NCBI GenBank assembly: GCA_020636215.1
Contig: JACJYG010000009.1
Location: 462,433-526,432, forward strand
Direction of reading: 5' to 3'
DNA length: 64,000 nt
Source: Lewinellaceae bacterium
GTDB lineage: Bacteria > Bacteroidota > Bacteroidia > Chitinophagales > Saprospiraceae
Shown one piece after another: positions 24,971 to 34,439 of this stretch. Below the pieces are notes generated by a model that saw only the letters and a program-made list of their open reading frames with translations, was not told the DNA's origin and did not search any database. Within the stretch, counting starts at the first letter, position 1. Each line of letters starts with the position of its first letter. The translations under genes were made by a program, and so were the position numbers.

Positions 24971-25756
24971 TTACTGGCCTGCCGGCCTGCCGGCCCTTTC
25001 CCTATACCTCCTGAAAAAACTACCCCAACGCATTTGCAACACCCCCAGAATAGCTTCTTTGACAATGCCTTTCGACATTTTGGAAGTGCCTTCCAGCCGG
25101 TCCGTAAAGGTGATCGGTACTTCTTTTATGGAAAACCCCAAACGGTACGCGGCAAATTTCATTTCAATCTGAAATGCGTATCCCACAAAGCGGATATTGT
25201 CCAGGTCGATAGCCTCCAGCACCTTCCGCCCGTAACAAACAAAACCGGCAGTCGGGTCCTTAACCGGCATCCAGGTGATTAACCGGACGTACAGCGAGGC
25301 CCCCATGGAAAGAACAATCCGGTCTAATGGCCAGTTTTCGAGTTTTCCGCCCTTGACGTATCGCGACCCCACCGACAGGCCGGCGCCGGCTTCCGCGCAA
25401 GCAGCGTACAGGCGCAATAAATCCTTGGGATTATGGGAAAAATCGGCATCCATCTCAAAAAAATAGTCGTAGGAACGCTCCAGGCCCCATTTGAAGCCCG
25501 CAATGTAGGCAGTACCTAAACCCTGTTTCCCCGCCCGCTCCAGAAGGAACAAACGATCCGGATAACGCTCCTGCTGCTGCCGGATAAGCCCGGCGGTGCC
25601 ATCGGGAGACCCGTCGTCCACAATGAGTAGGTGAAAGTCTTTGTCCAGGGAAAATACCGCCTCGATCATGCGAACGATGTTTTCCCTCTCGTTGTAGGTT
25701 GGAATTATGACTAAGCTATCTGCCAAGGCTATTTCGATGTTTTCTGAAGGGCTCAA
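24971..25756 (-). CDS. Polyprenol-phosphate mannosyltransferase-like GT2
   Basis: This 261-residue GT-A glycosyltransferase has VIIPTYNERENI (about residues 16-27), LIVDDGSPDGT, then FEMDADFSHNP with the metal-binding DxD-like motif, GSRYVKGG and VPITFTDR..G.SKMS. These are the motifs of dolichyl/polyprenyl-phosphate mannose synthases of the single-domain (DPM1) type. It would transfer a sugar from a nucleotide donor to a polyprenyl phosphate at the inner face of the membrane. No extra membrane spans are present. The sugar specificity is inferred. Confidence 0.85.
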   Translation of the reverse strand: MSPSENIEIALADSLVIIPTYNERENIVRMIEAVFSLDKDFHLLIVDDGSPDGTAGLIRQQQERYPDRLFLLERAGKQGLGTAYIAGFKWGLERSYDYFFEMDADFSHNPKDLLRLYAACAEAGAGLSVGSRYVKGGKLENWPLDRIVLSMGASLYVRLITWMPVKDPTAGFVCYGRKVLEAIDLDNIRFVGYAFQIEMKFAAYRLGFSIKEVPITFTDRLEGTSKMSKGIVKEAILGVLQMRWGSFFRRYRERAGRPAGQ

Positions 25757-25920
25757 AGATAGATTTTTTTTTTGGCTTAGCCGCTCCTCTCTTCAGACTT
25801 TAGCCCAGCGTGCCTGGTGAGCCTCGTAAGCCTGGCTTGTCTGGTGGGCAGGCCCTTGGCAGGCTTGGCGTTCCTGGTTTTTTACCCGGCTGATCCCGAC
25901 AGTTGTTGGGGAGGACGGGA
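25757..25920. other. Intergenic, no gene supported
   Basis: Nothing recognisable beyond short GC-rich repeats of CCTGG/GCAGGC type; it leads into the octamer repeat. Confidence 0.4.
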
Positions 25921-26009
25921 TGGTTTCTGGGTTTATGGGTTTCTGGGGTTTCTGGGTTTCTGGGTTTATGGGGTTTCTGAGTTTATGGGGTTTCTGGGTT
26001 TATGGGTTG
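25921..26009. repeat. Tandem 8/9-nt repeats (TTTCTGGG / TTTATGGG)
   Basis: About eleven near-tandem units alternate between GTTTCTGG and GTTTATGG, sometimes with an extra G. It is a low-complexity minisatellite with no coding potential I would trust. It abuts the inverted-repeat element at 26012. Confidence 0.8.
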
Positions 26010-26011
26010 AG

Positions 26012-26296
26012 CGGTGCTTTCGCGTAACGAAAGGGGGACTTCTGGGCCCGCATTGAGAAGTGAGAAGCGCTCACTTAAGGTTTGGTGCTTGGACTGCAAA
26101 GTATAGGAGCCGGCCCTTGTCAGGAAGGTAGTGTGAAAAAAGGGTGTTTAAGGCCGCTTTGGCTGCCCCAATCCTGGCAATCGCCGAGTAGCGCCTCAGA
26201 GCCAATGGATAAATCATTAGCGGCCACAAACGCCATTTTCCCATCCACGAAGCAGCAGCCTGTGAGCAGTAGGCCTCGCCTTACGCGAAAGCACCG
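26012..26296. mobile_element. MITE-like element with 16-bp perfect terminal inverted repeats
   Basis: CGGTGCTTTCGCGTAA (26012-26027) is exactly complementary to 26281-26296. The 285-bp interior has no open frame of note. The element lies between the GT2 gene and the M50 protease. No target duplication is evident. Confidence 0.6.
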
Positions 26297-26506
26297 TTAA
26301 AGGGAAAAGATTTATGAGCCCATGAGACACACCAAACTTAAAAGCCCCATCAGACTGGCGAAAGAATTGAACTTTTCTCTCAATTTTTAGCTACATTGTA
26401 GTAGAAGAGCATCCCGTACCTTCAAAGCCTCTGCTTGGAGAAGGTTACTACTCCAAATGGAAGATTAGAGGTAGGGGTGGCGTTTCCTTAACCAGAAAAA
26501 TACACT
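26297..26506. other. Leader region of the M50 protease gene
   Basis: No gene. It holds the upstream region of 26507; I see no clear TAnnTTTG box. Confidence 0.35.
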
Positions 26507-27625
26507 ATGGCCTGGTCATTAAAAATCTTCCGAATTGCCGGCATCAATGTTTACCTGCACTGGACATTTATCCTCATCATGGCATGGATCATCCTGGCCA
26601 GCCTGAGCCAGGGAGAACCGACCTGGGAAGCCCTCATGCCGGTATGGGCGATCCTCTCCCTATTCGGTTGCGTACTGCTTCATGAATTCGGGCACGCCCT
26701 CCAGGCCCGAAAGTATAAAATCACCACCGAGCGCATTACATTGCTCCCAATCGGTGGGGTAGCCAGCCTGGAAAAAATGCCCGAAAAGCCGGGGCAGGAA
26801 CTCCTGGTAGCCCTCGCAGGGCCGGCGGTCAACCTCGCTATTGCCGCTATCCTGGGGGTATATATCCTCGCCAGCGGCATGCCTTTCCATCTATTCCCCC
26901 TTTTTGAGGACATTAGCCTGGTGAAAAACTGGGAAACCTATATCTCCATTTTACTGAAGATCAACGCGATCCTCTTCCTTTTCAACCTCATTCCGGCTTT
27001 CCCCATGGACGGCGGACGGGTGCTGCGCGCCTTTTTAGCCATGCGTTACAGCCGGGCAGAGGCCACAAATATTGCCGCCCGCATCGGACAGTTTCTCGCC
27101 ATCGGCTTCGTTTTCATCGGCATTATGACCAACTTCTGGCTCATCTTCATCGGCCTGTTCATCTATCTGGGCGCCAGCGGGGAGGCGAATTACGAAGCCC
27201 AGCGGTCGCTGCTTTCCAACCTCAGGGTGCAGGATGTACTCATGCATCAGTTCACCCCGCTCCATGCCTGGGAAACAATCGGCCAGGCCATCGAAACTTT
27301 ACTGGACGGACAGGAAAAAGATTTCCTGGTTACCGAAGATAATGTGATCATCGGTACGCTTTCCAGAGACGATATCATAAAAGGCTTACATAACTTCGGC
27401 AAGGAGGAACGTATCAAACGCATCATGAACCCCGATTGGACTCGCCTTGCCCCGGAAATGAGCCTCAACGAAGCCTTTGAGGAAATGACCCGCCTGAAAC
27501 GCACTATCTGCCCGGTCTACGATAAAGGAGAACTCATTGGCGTCCTCAATCAGGAGAATATCATGGAGGCGATCATGATTGAAAGCGCCAGAGCAAACGC
27601 CTTCAGAACGCAGGAGGTGGGGTGA
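26507..27625 (+). CDS. Site-2 protease family M50 metallopeptidase with CBS domains
   Basis: This is a 372-residue membrane protein. HEFGH at residues 59-63 gives the zinc site, and the third ligand is the Asp in LIPAFPMDGGRVLRA (Asp168). About six membrane spans occupy residues 12-215, and a tandem CBS pair fills the C-terminal third (VQDVLMHQFTPLHAWETIGQ, DFLVTEDNVIIGTLSRDD, RIMNPDWTRLAPEMSLNEAF). It matches the SpoIVFB-like M50 group with CBS domains, which cleaves transmembrane substrates and may sense adenine nucleotides through CBS. No substrate is apparent nearby. Confidence 0.9.
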   Translation: MAWSLKIFRIAGINVYLHWTFILIMAWIILASLSQGEPTWEALMPVWAILSLFGCVLLHEFGHALQARKYKITTERITLLPIGGVASLEKMPEKPGQELLVALAGPAVNLAIAAILGVYILASGMPFHLFPLFEDISLVKNWETYISILLKINAILFLFNLIPAFPMDGGRVLRAFLAMRYSRAEATNIAARIGQFLAIGFVFIGIMTNFWLIFIGLFIYLGASGEANYEAQRSLLSNLRVQDVLMHQFTPLHAWETIGQAIETLLDGQEKDFLVTEDNVIIGTLSRDDIIKGLHNFGKEERIKRIMNPDWTRLAPEMSLNEAFEEMTRLKRTICPVYDKGELIGVLNQENIMEAIMIESARANAFRTQEVG

Positions 27626-27833
27626 ACAGTGGCTTTCTTTTGGGGCCTTCCCCGGCCAGCCGGCCGGGGGCACTACGCTACGCAGTTCGCTATTCGCTCA
27701 GCCCTTCGGGCCACCCCTAACGGGCTGCTGCTCCGCATCGCTAGTCCGCATTCCCGGGATCTCGTGAAATTCATGAATAAACCATTCCGCCATTTTTAAG
27801 CGGCTCCCTGGAAGCGGCCAGCCATCCTGCCAT

Positions 27834-29009
27834 TCAAAGCTCCAGCCCACGCCGCACCAAACGGGAAGCCAGCACCAAACAAACGACCATCAGGATGCCG
27901 CTGGAAATATAGGGTAAATGGTATTCAATACCGTACAACCAACCACCCAGGAACGGGCCAATCACCCGGCCAAGAGAGGAGAAGGACTGGGAAAAACCAA
28001 GTACCCGCCCTTGTTCCTGCCGGCTGGCCAACTGCGACAGCAGAGAAGCAATAGTAGGTGTAAGAGCGCCATTGCCAAGAGAAATAAAGACCAGGCCCAG
28101 TAATTCCAGCGGAATAAAAAGATGGACCGGGACAAAAGGAAGGGACGTCAAACCCACAAACATCAGTATACAACCATAAATCAGCAGGCGTTTATCCCCA
28201 AAAATACGGGATGCCCAACCCACCAACCCACCCTGTACTATAGCCGCCACCACGCCAAGAAAAGCAAAGGTGTAGCCGACCTGCGCTTCGTTCAAATCGT
28301 AGTGCTCTTCCCACATCAGGGTCACGGAAACCGTCATCAACGAAAAAGCAGTAATAAACACCAGATTGACCAACAGTAAACTGGTGATCGTACCCTGGTT
28401 TAGTGCTTTACCAAAATTGGCAATAGGATTGCGAAACAGAGGCCCGTCGGTTTTTTTCTCTACAAGGCTCTCGTCCAATAAAAACCAGGCCATCAAAAGG
28501 TTAATCGCACATAGCGTTGCAGCAGTGTACCCTACAGATTCTATACCATAATGCGTTTTCAAATACCCCCCCACCGGAGGGCCGAAGATAAAACCCAGGC
28601 CAAATGCCGCTCCAATGATCCCAAAGGACTTGGCCCGCCGTTCTGGCGGTGTAATATCACTGATATAAGCCTGGGCAGTGGAAATATTGGCCGAACCGGC
28701 GCCGGCAAGCAGGCGCGCCGCAAATAACAGGCCCAGGGTTGCTGCCTGAGAAAATAACAAATACGCCAGGCCGGTGATGGCAATGCTGGTCAACAGTATA
28801 GGCTTGCGGCCAAAACGGTCGCTCAGGCTCCCCCAAAATGGGGCAATAAGAAACTGCATCAGAGAAAAACTGGACGCCACCAACCCAATGACGACTCCCG
28901 AAGCACCAAGTTCATTGGCATATATCGGCAAAATTGGGATGATGAGCCCGAAGCCCAACAGGTCAATAAAAATCGTAACAAATAATACCAATAATGGCGT
29001 CCGGTTCAT
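27834..29009 (-). CDS. MFS transporter, tetracycline-exporter-like (TCR/Tet)
   Basis: From the ATG at 29009 (MNRTPLLVLFVTIFIDLLGF) this is a 391-residue 12-span major facilitator. Motif A is GSLSDRFGRKPILL between spans 2 and 3, and RLLAGAGSANISTAQAYISDITP is the motif B/C region of drug:H+ antiporters. Two six-span halves join near residue 190. Close in layout to TetA/MdtG-type exporters; the substrate is unknown. An in-frame ATG 17 codons upstream would add a charged, non-membrane lead, so the later start was chosen. Confidence 0.85.
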   Translation of the reverse strand: MNRTPLLVLFVTIFIDLLGFGLIIPILPIYANELGASGVVIGLVASSFSLMQFLIAPFWGSLSDRFGRKPILLTSIAITGLAYLLFSQAATLGLLFAARLLAGAGSANISTAQAYISDITPPERRAKSFGIIGAAFGLGFIFGPPVGGYLKTHYGIESVGYTAATLCAINLLMAWFLLDESLVEKKTDGPLFRNPIANFGKALNQGTITSLLLVNLVFITAFSLMTVSVTLMWEEHYDLNEAQVGYTFAFLGVVAAIVQGGLVGWASRIFGDKRLLIYGCILMFVGLTSLPFVPVHLFIPLELLGLVFISLGNGALTPTIASLLSQLASRQEQGRVLGFSQSFSSLGRVIGPFLGGWLYGIEYHLPYISSGILMVVCLVLASRLVRRGLEL

Positions 29010-29187
29010 GTGACACAGTTTTTCCGCGCGAAGATAGAAAAAAGTATGGCGCCCGTACACCGTAATCGTCCATAGCCGCAGCCGGGCAAGCCACGTAAAT
29101 CAAAATACGCGATTCTCGTAGAAGCAAGTAAAACACTTAGTCTTAAAATACGCTTTTAAGTCCTATAGCCAGGCGGTATAGAAGTGA

Positions 29188-29195
29188 TAGCTTTG
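29188..29195 (+). promoter_or_regulatory. Bacteroidota -7 box upstream of sigma factor gene
   Basis: TAGCTTTG fits the Bacteroidota sigma-A -7 consensus TAnnTTTG. It lies about 50 bases before the chosen ATG at 29244 and argues against the earlier in-frame ATG at 29184. No convincing TTG box is seen at -33. Confidence 0.4.
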
Positions 29196-29243
29196 TATAG
29201 TCAAAGGATGGTAAAAATAATTTGCCGTTCAAATTCAGGTAGC

Positions 29244-29819
29244 ATGCAAAAGTCTATTTTCAAACAAATGACGGATGAGCAATTAGCCATCCGGTTTCAA
29301 TCCATAGGGGATACCCTAGCCTTCGCTGAACTGTATAATCGTCACTTTTCCAAATTGTATCATTACTGTTACACCATTATTTGCAATACGGAAGAAGCCG
29401 CCGATATTGCGCAGGATACTTTTGCCAAAGCTGCTGAGAAAATACATCATTTGAAAACTCCGGCGCAGTTTTCAGCCTGGCTGTTTCGCATTGCCCGCAA
29501 TGCCTGTATCGACCAGGCCAAAGAAAGAAAACGCCACCAATCGGCTTGCACCGACAACTCTGCTCCTATAGCGGAAGAAGAGTTTGATATGGAAGAAGCT
29601 TTAGCTTTGGAAGCCACTATCGAACAGATCGTCCTGTTGATGGAACAACTCTCTCCCGAAGCACGCGCCATACTAATGGCCAAATACTTTGACGGCCGTT
29701 CTATTCAGGAATTAACCGAAATACTGGGCCTGTCCGAAAGCGCCATTAAAATGCGGCTTTCCCGGGCACGCCACCGCATCTTGAAACTTTATAACCGTCC
29801 GCCTCGTTTAGCTTCTTAA
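29244..29819 (+). CDS. ECF-type RNA polymerase sigma factor
   Basis: This 191-residue protein has region 2 (FAELYNRHFSKLYHYCYTII, EEAADIAQDTFAKAAEKIHHL, AWLFRIARNACIDQ) and region 4 (LSPEARAILMAKYFDGRSIQELTEILGLSESAIKMRLSRARHRI with a helix-turn-helix). No anti-sigma gene is adjacent. The two genes downstream, an ATP-grasp ligase and an MscS channel, run in the same direction and may be its targets (inference). Confidence 0.9.
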   Translation: MQKSIFKQMTDEQLAIRFQSIGDTLAFAELYNRHFSKLYHYCYTIICNTEEAADIAQDTFAKAAEKIHHLKTPAQFSAWLFRIARNACIDQAKERKRHQSACTDNSAPIAEEEFDMEEALALEATIEQIVLLMEQLSPEARAILMAKYFDGRSIQELTEILGLSESAIKMRLSRARHRILKLYNRPPRLAS

Positions 29820-29854
29820 ACAAGCTGATGTTTTTGTAACGCACTCCTTGCTGC

Positions 29855-30880
29855 ATGAAAAAACTGAACGTCCTGGTATTGACGGATCATCGTAGCCACA
29901 GTAGTGACAACTCTATTTACGCACTTTGTACGGCGCTCCGGCAACACCAGCATATTGGCAGAGTAGACGTGGCCAGCCGCGGGAACTCCGCCAACGACCC
30001 TTTCTTTTACCAATACCTCTCTACGGAACTAAATGCCTGGGTGCTGAAGGATGAAATGTCTTTTCAAAAAGCAGCCTTCCATTTTCTGCACCAAACCGTA
30101 AAGGTCGATGCCCGTGATTACGATTGGGTATGGCTCCGCCTCCCCCGGCCGATTCCGGATGGTTTTTTCACTTTCCTGCGCACGGCCATTGGAGAATCCC
30201 GTATTTTCAACAAACCTTCGGGAATTGAAACGACCAGCACGAAGGCATTTCTGCTGAATTTCCCTGAATTGTGCCCCCCAATGCAGATGTGCCATACCCT
30301 GGAAGACATCTGGCAATACCAGGAGCAGTTTCCCATCGTGCTCAAACCCCTGCATAACTATGGCGGGAAAGGAATTGTCAAAGTCAGCAATGGCTTCATC
30401 TACGATAACAGCAAGAGCTATACTTTCGAACAGTATCAGCCGGAATTCCAGCAACAGCTGGAGGAAGGAGGCTACCTGGCCATGCACTACCTGCACAATG
30501 TGCACAAAGGCGACAAAAGGATTATTGTGGTGAACGGGGAAGTCATCGGCGCAGTCCTTCGCATGCCGCCCAAAGGCTCCTGGTTGTGTAATGCCGCCCA
30601 GGGTGGACAAGCAATGGAGGCCCGGGCAGACGAGCGGGAACTGGAGATCGCCCGCAGGCTTACCGAAGCCCTTTCCCCGCAAGGCGTTGTTATGTTTGGA
30701 GCTGACACCCTGGTCGATAACCAGGGACAACGAGCCCTTTCAGAGGTGAACACCCTCAGCATCGGCGGAATCAAACCCATGGAAGACCTCACCGGTAAGC
30801 CGGTTATTAAACGAACCGTTGCACTTTTGGCCGATTACATGGCCAAAGAGGAGAACTGTAAGCGGGCGCCAATCGTTTAA
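29855..30880 (+). CDS. ATP-grasp ligase, glutathione synthetase-like
   Basis: This 341-residue protein has an N-terminal pre-ATP-grasp domain (LNVLVLTDHRSHSSDNSIYAL) and an ATP-grasp domain: FNKPSGIETTSTKAFLLNFP, IVLKPLHNYGGKGIVKV (ATP-binding lysine and Gly-rich loop), DKRIIVVNGEVIGAVLRMPP and MFGADTLVDN...LSEVNTLSIGG with the metal-binding Glu/Asn pair. The layout is that of GshB-type synthetases, but the exact substrates cannot be read from sequence. It starts 35 bases after the sigma factor gene, probably in one transcript. Confidence 0.8.
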   Translation: MKKLNVLVLTDHRSHSSDNSIYALCTALRQHQHIGRVDVASRGNSANDPFFYQYLSTELNAWVLKDEMSFQKAAFHFLHQTVKVDARDYDWVWLRLPRPIPDGFFTFLRTAIGESRIFNKPSGIETTSTKAFLLNFPELCPPMQMCHTLEDIWQYQEQFPIVLKPLHNYGGKGIVKVSNGFIYDNSKSYTFEQYQPEFQQQLEEGGYLAMHYLHNVHKGDKRIIVVNGEVIGAVLRMPPKGSWLCNAAQGGQAMEARADERELEIARRLTEALSPQGVVMFGADTLVDNQGQRALSEVNTLSIGGIKPMEDLTGKPVIKRTVALLADYMAKEENCKRAPIV

Positions 30881-30941
30881 TGAAAACCATAAGTTTGGCT
30901 TTCAACTGTTTAATCCCTGAAAGCCGTCAACCCACAGGCCC

Positions 30942-31829
30942 ATGATGGCATTGATCAAACGTTTTGCTTTTCCCCTTAGAGTGATTGCTCTGAGTACGCT
31001 GATGTACATCGAGGTCTATCACCTGGCTCGTGTCCTCGGCACAGAATATGACTACTTCGCCGATATCCTCATCCGCTTCTTTATTTTTGCCCTGGGCCTG
31101 AGTGTTGTTATTTCAATCCTATCGGGCTTCTACCGCCGATGGAAAAAACTGGACCCCAGCCGGGCAGATAATGTAATTATCGGACTCAAAAACATCTATT
31201 ACCTGCTCCTTACCGGCGCCTTAATTATGACGATCCTTGGCTTCTGGAAGATCGATTTCCGCACGCTCTTCACCACACTTAGTATCGTAGCAGCCGCCAT
31301 CGCCATCATCTCAAAAGATTTTATTGCCGAGATCATCAGCGGTATCATCATTAGTTTCTCCCGGGAAATCTCCATCAATGACTACGTCAAGATCGGAGAC
31401 CAAAAAGGAAAGATCATAGACATCACACTCACCAAGATCGCTTTGCTCAACGATGATGATGACCTCATCTACCTGCCCAACAGCAAGGTCTTTTCCAGCT
31501 TTATCGTCAATTATACCAAACGGGAAATTAAAAAGATCAGCATCGAATTCGAAGTCATGATCCAGGGCCTGAAAACCGTGGAAGAACTGGAAACCGACCT
31601 GGTCCGCGCTATCTCAGAATTTAAACAACACATCGTCCCCAATAGCTACACCCTGAAGATAGTAGAGATCCGCCGCGATAGCCTCGCCCTTAAATTCCAA
31701 TATACCCTCGATCACATCAACCGAGACCTGGAACGGGAGATCCGCAGCAAAACCGTGCGCCGGGTGGTCCACTATGTCAAGAAAAACCTCAATGCCGCCA
31801 AAGCCGCCGCCGCGGAAAACCCGGTTTAG
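30942..31829 (+). CDS. MscS-family mechanosensitive channel
   Basis: This 295-residue protein has three or four membrane spans, then the pore-helix/beta-domain junction TTLSIVAAAIAIISKDFIAEIISGIIIS, followed by the MscS beta-domain ISINDYVKIGDQKGKIIDITLTKIALLNDDDDLIYLPNSKVF. The C-terminal cytoplasmic part (IEFEVMIQGLKTVEELE, LKFQYTLDH) fits the alpha/beta vestibule. Osmotic-shock efflux channel in the inner membrane. Same direction as the ATP-grasp gene, with a 61-base gap. Confidence 0.85.
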   Translation: MMALIKRFAFPLRVIALSTLMYIEVYHLARVLGTEYDYFADILIRFFIFALGLSVVISILSGFYRRWKKLDPSRADNVIIGLKNIYYLLLTGALIMTILGFWKIDFRTLFTTLSIVAAAIAIISKDFIAEIISGIIISFSREISINDYVKIGDQKGKIIDITLTKIALLNDDDDLIYLPNSKVFSSFIVNYTKREIKKISIEFEVMIQGLKTVEELETDLVRAISEFKQHIVPNSYTLKIVEIRRDSLALKFQYTLDHINRDLEREIRSKTVRRVVHYVKKNLNAAKAAAAENPV

Positions 31830-32129
31830 CCCAGTAGTCAGTAACAGGAAGGGTAAATATTTTTTCAGGCCCGAAATCGGGCCAGAAAAAAGTATCCATA
31901 ACATCGCTAACGTTCGGCCTATTATCAATCATCCTCTTGGCATCAACGAAAATTCCAGAGTTTCCATGTTACTAAAAAAGGCTGCCGCCTCCAAAGAAGC
32001 GGCAGCCCATAGTAATAATTCAAGTAGCTTGCGTTTTTTTTGCCCGTATCGGGGGTGAAAAATCCGTTACCGGTATTTTTTCACCTCCATGTTGATTTTG
32101 ATATCATGCTTATGGCATAAAACTCGACT
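31830..32129. other. Intergenic with a terminator hairpin
   Basis: No gene. It contains the hairpin at 31974-32007 and a shorter palindrome GGCCCGAAATCGGGCC (31868-31883) with T-run before and A-run after, which is the wrong way round for a plus-strand terminator. Confidence 0.5.
31974..32007 (-). terminator. Intrinsic terminator (minus strand)
   Basis: GGCTGCCGC (31980-31988) pairs with GCGGCAGCC (31999-32007). The six A on the plus strand at 31974-31979 become the T-run on the minus strand. Placed to end the small gene at 32130-32258. Confidence 0.7.
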
Positions 32130-32258
32130 CTAATTTCCGAATAGTTCCAGAAAAAGAGGAGTGATAGCCAACCCGGCGAGCACGAGAAGCCCGATTAACA
32201 ACAAGGCCATCAGGAAATAGAATGACCAGCGGTCCATTTTTTGCGGTTGTGTTGCCAT
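32130..32258 (-). CDS. Small membrane protein (42 aa)
   Basis: MATQPQKMDRW leads into one long hydrophobic span (FYFLMALLLIGLLVLAGLAI) and a short tail. The ATG at 32258 was chosen because the extension upstream has no membrane-protein character. No family is recognised. A terminator hairpin follows at 31974-32007, which supports a real short transcript. Confidence 0.5.
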   Translation of the reverse strand: MATQPQKMDRWSFYFLMALLLIGLLVLAGLAITPLFLELFGN

Positions 32259-32517
32259 AAAGAAATTTCTTTTTTTTGTGAAGAGGAGCCTTGAATTAGC
32301 GAAGTTTCCGTTTTCCGCCACCTTCCTGGCCCTTAATAACAAATAGACCACCGCTGTTCTCCCGGGTCACGGGGGCTTCTCGTTATTTTTTTTTAATCGA
32401 AAAATACCCATCAGGCTATTGCCGCTTTTAAGGCAACAAAAGGAAATGAAAATCCTAAAAAATCGCTAAGTTTACACAAACGAAAAACCAGTCCGCCATG
32501 GACTAAATCCTAAAACC
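32259..32517. other. Divergent intergenic region before patatin gene
   Basis: No gene. Close to 32467 the sequence CTAAGTTTACAC gives a weak -7-like box (TAAGTTTA) about 45 bases before the patatin ATG. Confidence 0.35.
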
Positions 32518-34374
32518 ATGAAAGAAGAAAAACGGAAAGTTTTCAAGATTGGCATTGCAATGGCCGGCGCAGTATCTGCTGGTGCTTATACGGCAGGTGT
32601 AATGGATTATTTGCTGGAAACCCTCTCCAAGTGGGAGAATGCAAAAGAACGGAATCGCCAACTGGGAAAAGATCATCCGGATTATGACCCCTCTGTACCG
32701 GATCACGATGTGATCATTGAGGTCGTCGGCGGCTCTTCCGCCGGCGGTATGACTTCCGCTATCATGGCCCTTTCCTTGTTCGAAGGCATCCGCCCGGTAA
32801 ACAAGGAAAACCCCAATAAGGAAAACAACAAGCTTTATGAGGCCTGGGTGGACCTCAACGACCAGGAAAATGGTAAATCCACCCTGCTCCAAATGTTGCA
32901 GACCAATGATATCTTCGATGAGGATGGCGTCATATCCCTGCTCAACTCCCAACCTATTGACGCCATTGCCGAAAAGGCCATGAACCTGAAACGCGTCGTC
33001 GATAAATTACCGGATTACATCTCGCCCGACCTGGAAATTATCCTGACCATAACCAGCCTGCGAGGTATCCCTCTGGCCGTCAATTTTTTCGAAGAGGCTA
33101 AAAAAAGCCTGGGCGAACCACCCAAGCCAGCCCACCGAATGAAGCTGCACAAGGGTATTGCCCACTTCCGTATCGACCGGGAAAACACTCCTCTCCCCGC
33201 TCACATTATCCCCTTTAACCCGGAATCGGAACAGGACCGAACGGCCTTGCTGGAGTGTGCTAAAGCCACCGGAGCATTCCCTATAGGCCTGGCGCCACGC
33301 CATTTAGTAAATATCCCCACCAATTACGTCAAGGCCATGGTGCACCGCATGTTCGCCAACCCCGCTAAAAACGGGAATGGTTATGATCAGGACGTCGCCA
33401 CCAGCAGCCTTCGCATAGAAATAGAAGACGAGAACTTCAACTTTTTTGCTGTAGATGGCGGCACGGTCAACAACGAACCTTTCGGGGAAGTGATCCGGGC
33501 CCTGGAAGAGAAGTGCAGGGATTACGAGGAGAAAAATTACGCTATTTTAATGATCGACCCTTTCCCCAACTTCGAATCCCAGGTGGACAAGGACCGAGAA
33601 ACAACGCCTAAAGTGATGGAGTTGGCGCCGCAAATACTGAGCGCCATTCGTGGCCAGGCCATGATGAAGGAAAGCGACCTGGTGGAAGGCCTCTCTGAAG
33701 GCCACACCCTGCGCATGATCTTCCCATCCCGCCGCGAGGGAGAATTTAAGGACCCCTACCCTATTTCCTGTGGTTCCCTGGATGGCTTCGGCGGCTTCTT
33801 CGCCCGCGAATTCCGAGAACATGACTTCGAACTGGGCCGTAAAAACTGTCAGAGTTTCCTGCGCAATTATTTCTGTATTCCGCTCGACCGCGCCGAAACC
33901 ATGTCGGTTTTCGAAGGCTGGGACGCCACCGACCCGCGCCATCAGCGATTCTTCAGTAAGGAATCGAACGGTTACCCCATCGTGCCGGATATGAGTTACG
34001 ACCTGAATAAATACGGTGATAATGCCCTGGGGTATCCCCCTAAAAAGCGTATCTCTCCAAATGCGATCATGAGCCTGGACCCCAATATCCACAATCGCCT
34101 GCGGGAAGTGCTCATCAATATCAACAAGTACGACCAACCCGAAGTGAGCCGCGAGGCCCGCGAACTGGATCGAAAAGTGGAATGGATCCTGCAGCAGCAT
34201 TACAAGCCCTCCACCTGGAGCCGTCTGCGTAGCGACCTGCTCACTTACATCGGCAAGTTGATCTGGAGATACATGGGGGCCAATAAGATGGCTGTTGTTC
34301 TCACCCGTAAGGTCATTAAAACGATCCTGATGGACTTCAAAAAGCGAGGCTTGCTCGAGGAGGAGGAAAAATAG
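32518..34374 (+). CDS. Large patatin-like phospholipase
   Basis: This 618-residue protein has a GxSxG site GSSAG (Ser74) in VVGGSSAGGMTSAIM, a glycine-rich oxyanion stretch AGAVSAGAYTAGVMD at residues 16-30, and the catalytic Asp in AVDGGTVNNEPFGE (Asp313). These define the Ser-Asp dyad of patatins (lysophospholipase/acyl hydrolase). It is about twice the length of bacterial single-domain patatins; the extra C-terminal 280 residues have no recognised domain. No signal peptide, so probably cytosolic or membrane-associated. Confidence 0.85.
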   Translation: MKEEKRKVFKIGIAMAGAVSAGAYTAGVMDYLLETLSKWENAKERNRQLGKDHPDYDPSVPDHDVIIEVVGGSSAGGMTSAIMALSLFEGIRPVNKENPNKENNKLYEAWVDLNDQENGKSTLLQMLQTNDIFDEDGVISLLNSQPIDAIAEKAMNLKRVVDKLPDYISPDLEIILTITSLRGIPLAVNFFEEAKKSLGEPPKPAHRMKLHKGIAHFRIDRENTPLPAHIIPFNPESEQDRTALLECAKATGAFPIGLAPRHLVNIPTNYVKAMVHRMFANPAKNGNGYDQDVATSSLRIEIEDENFNFFAVDGGTVNNEPFGEVIRALEEKCRDYEEKNYAILMIDPFPNFESQVDKDRETTPKVMELAPQILSAIRGQAMMKESDLVEGLSEGHTLRMIFPSRREGEFKDPYPISCGSLDGFGGFFAREFREHDFELGRKNCQSFLRNYFCIPLDRAETMSVFEGWDATDPRHQRFFSKESNGYPIVPDMSYDLNKYGDNALGYPPKKRISPNAIMSLDPNIHNRLREVLININKYDQPEVSREARELDRKVEWILQQHYKPSTWSRLRSDLLTYIGKLIWRYMGANKMAVVLTRKVIKTILMDFKKRGLLEEEEK

Positions 34375-34439
34375 CCATATATATTCCCCTTCCAGGACAA
34401 TACAACCGGCGCCCAACTCATTGATGTTGAAAAAAAAGC

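Noticed and set aside
25817..26056. Plus-strand 79-aa open frame
   Set aside because: Produced by the octamer repeat; low-complexity peptide.
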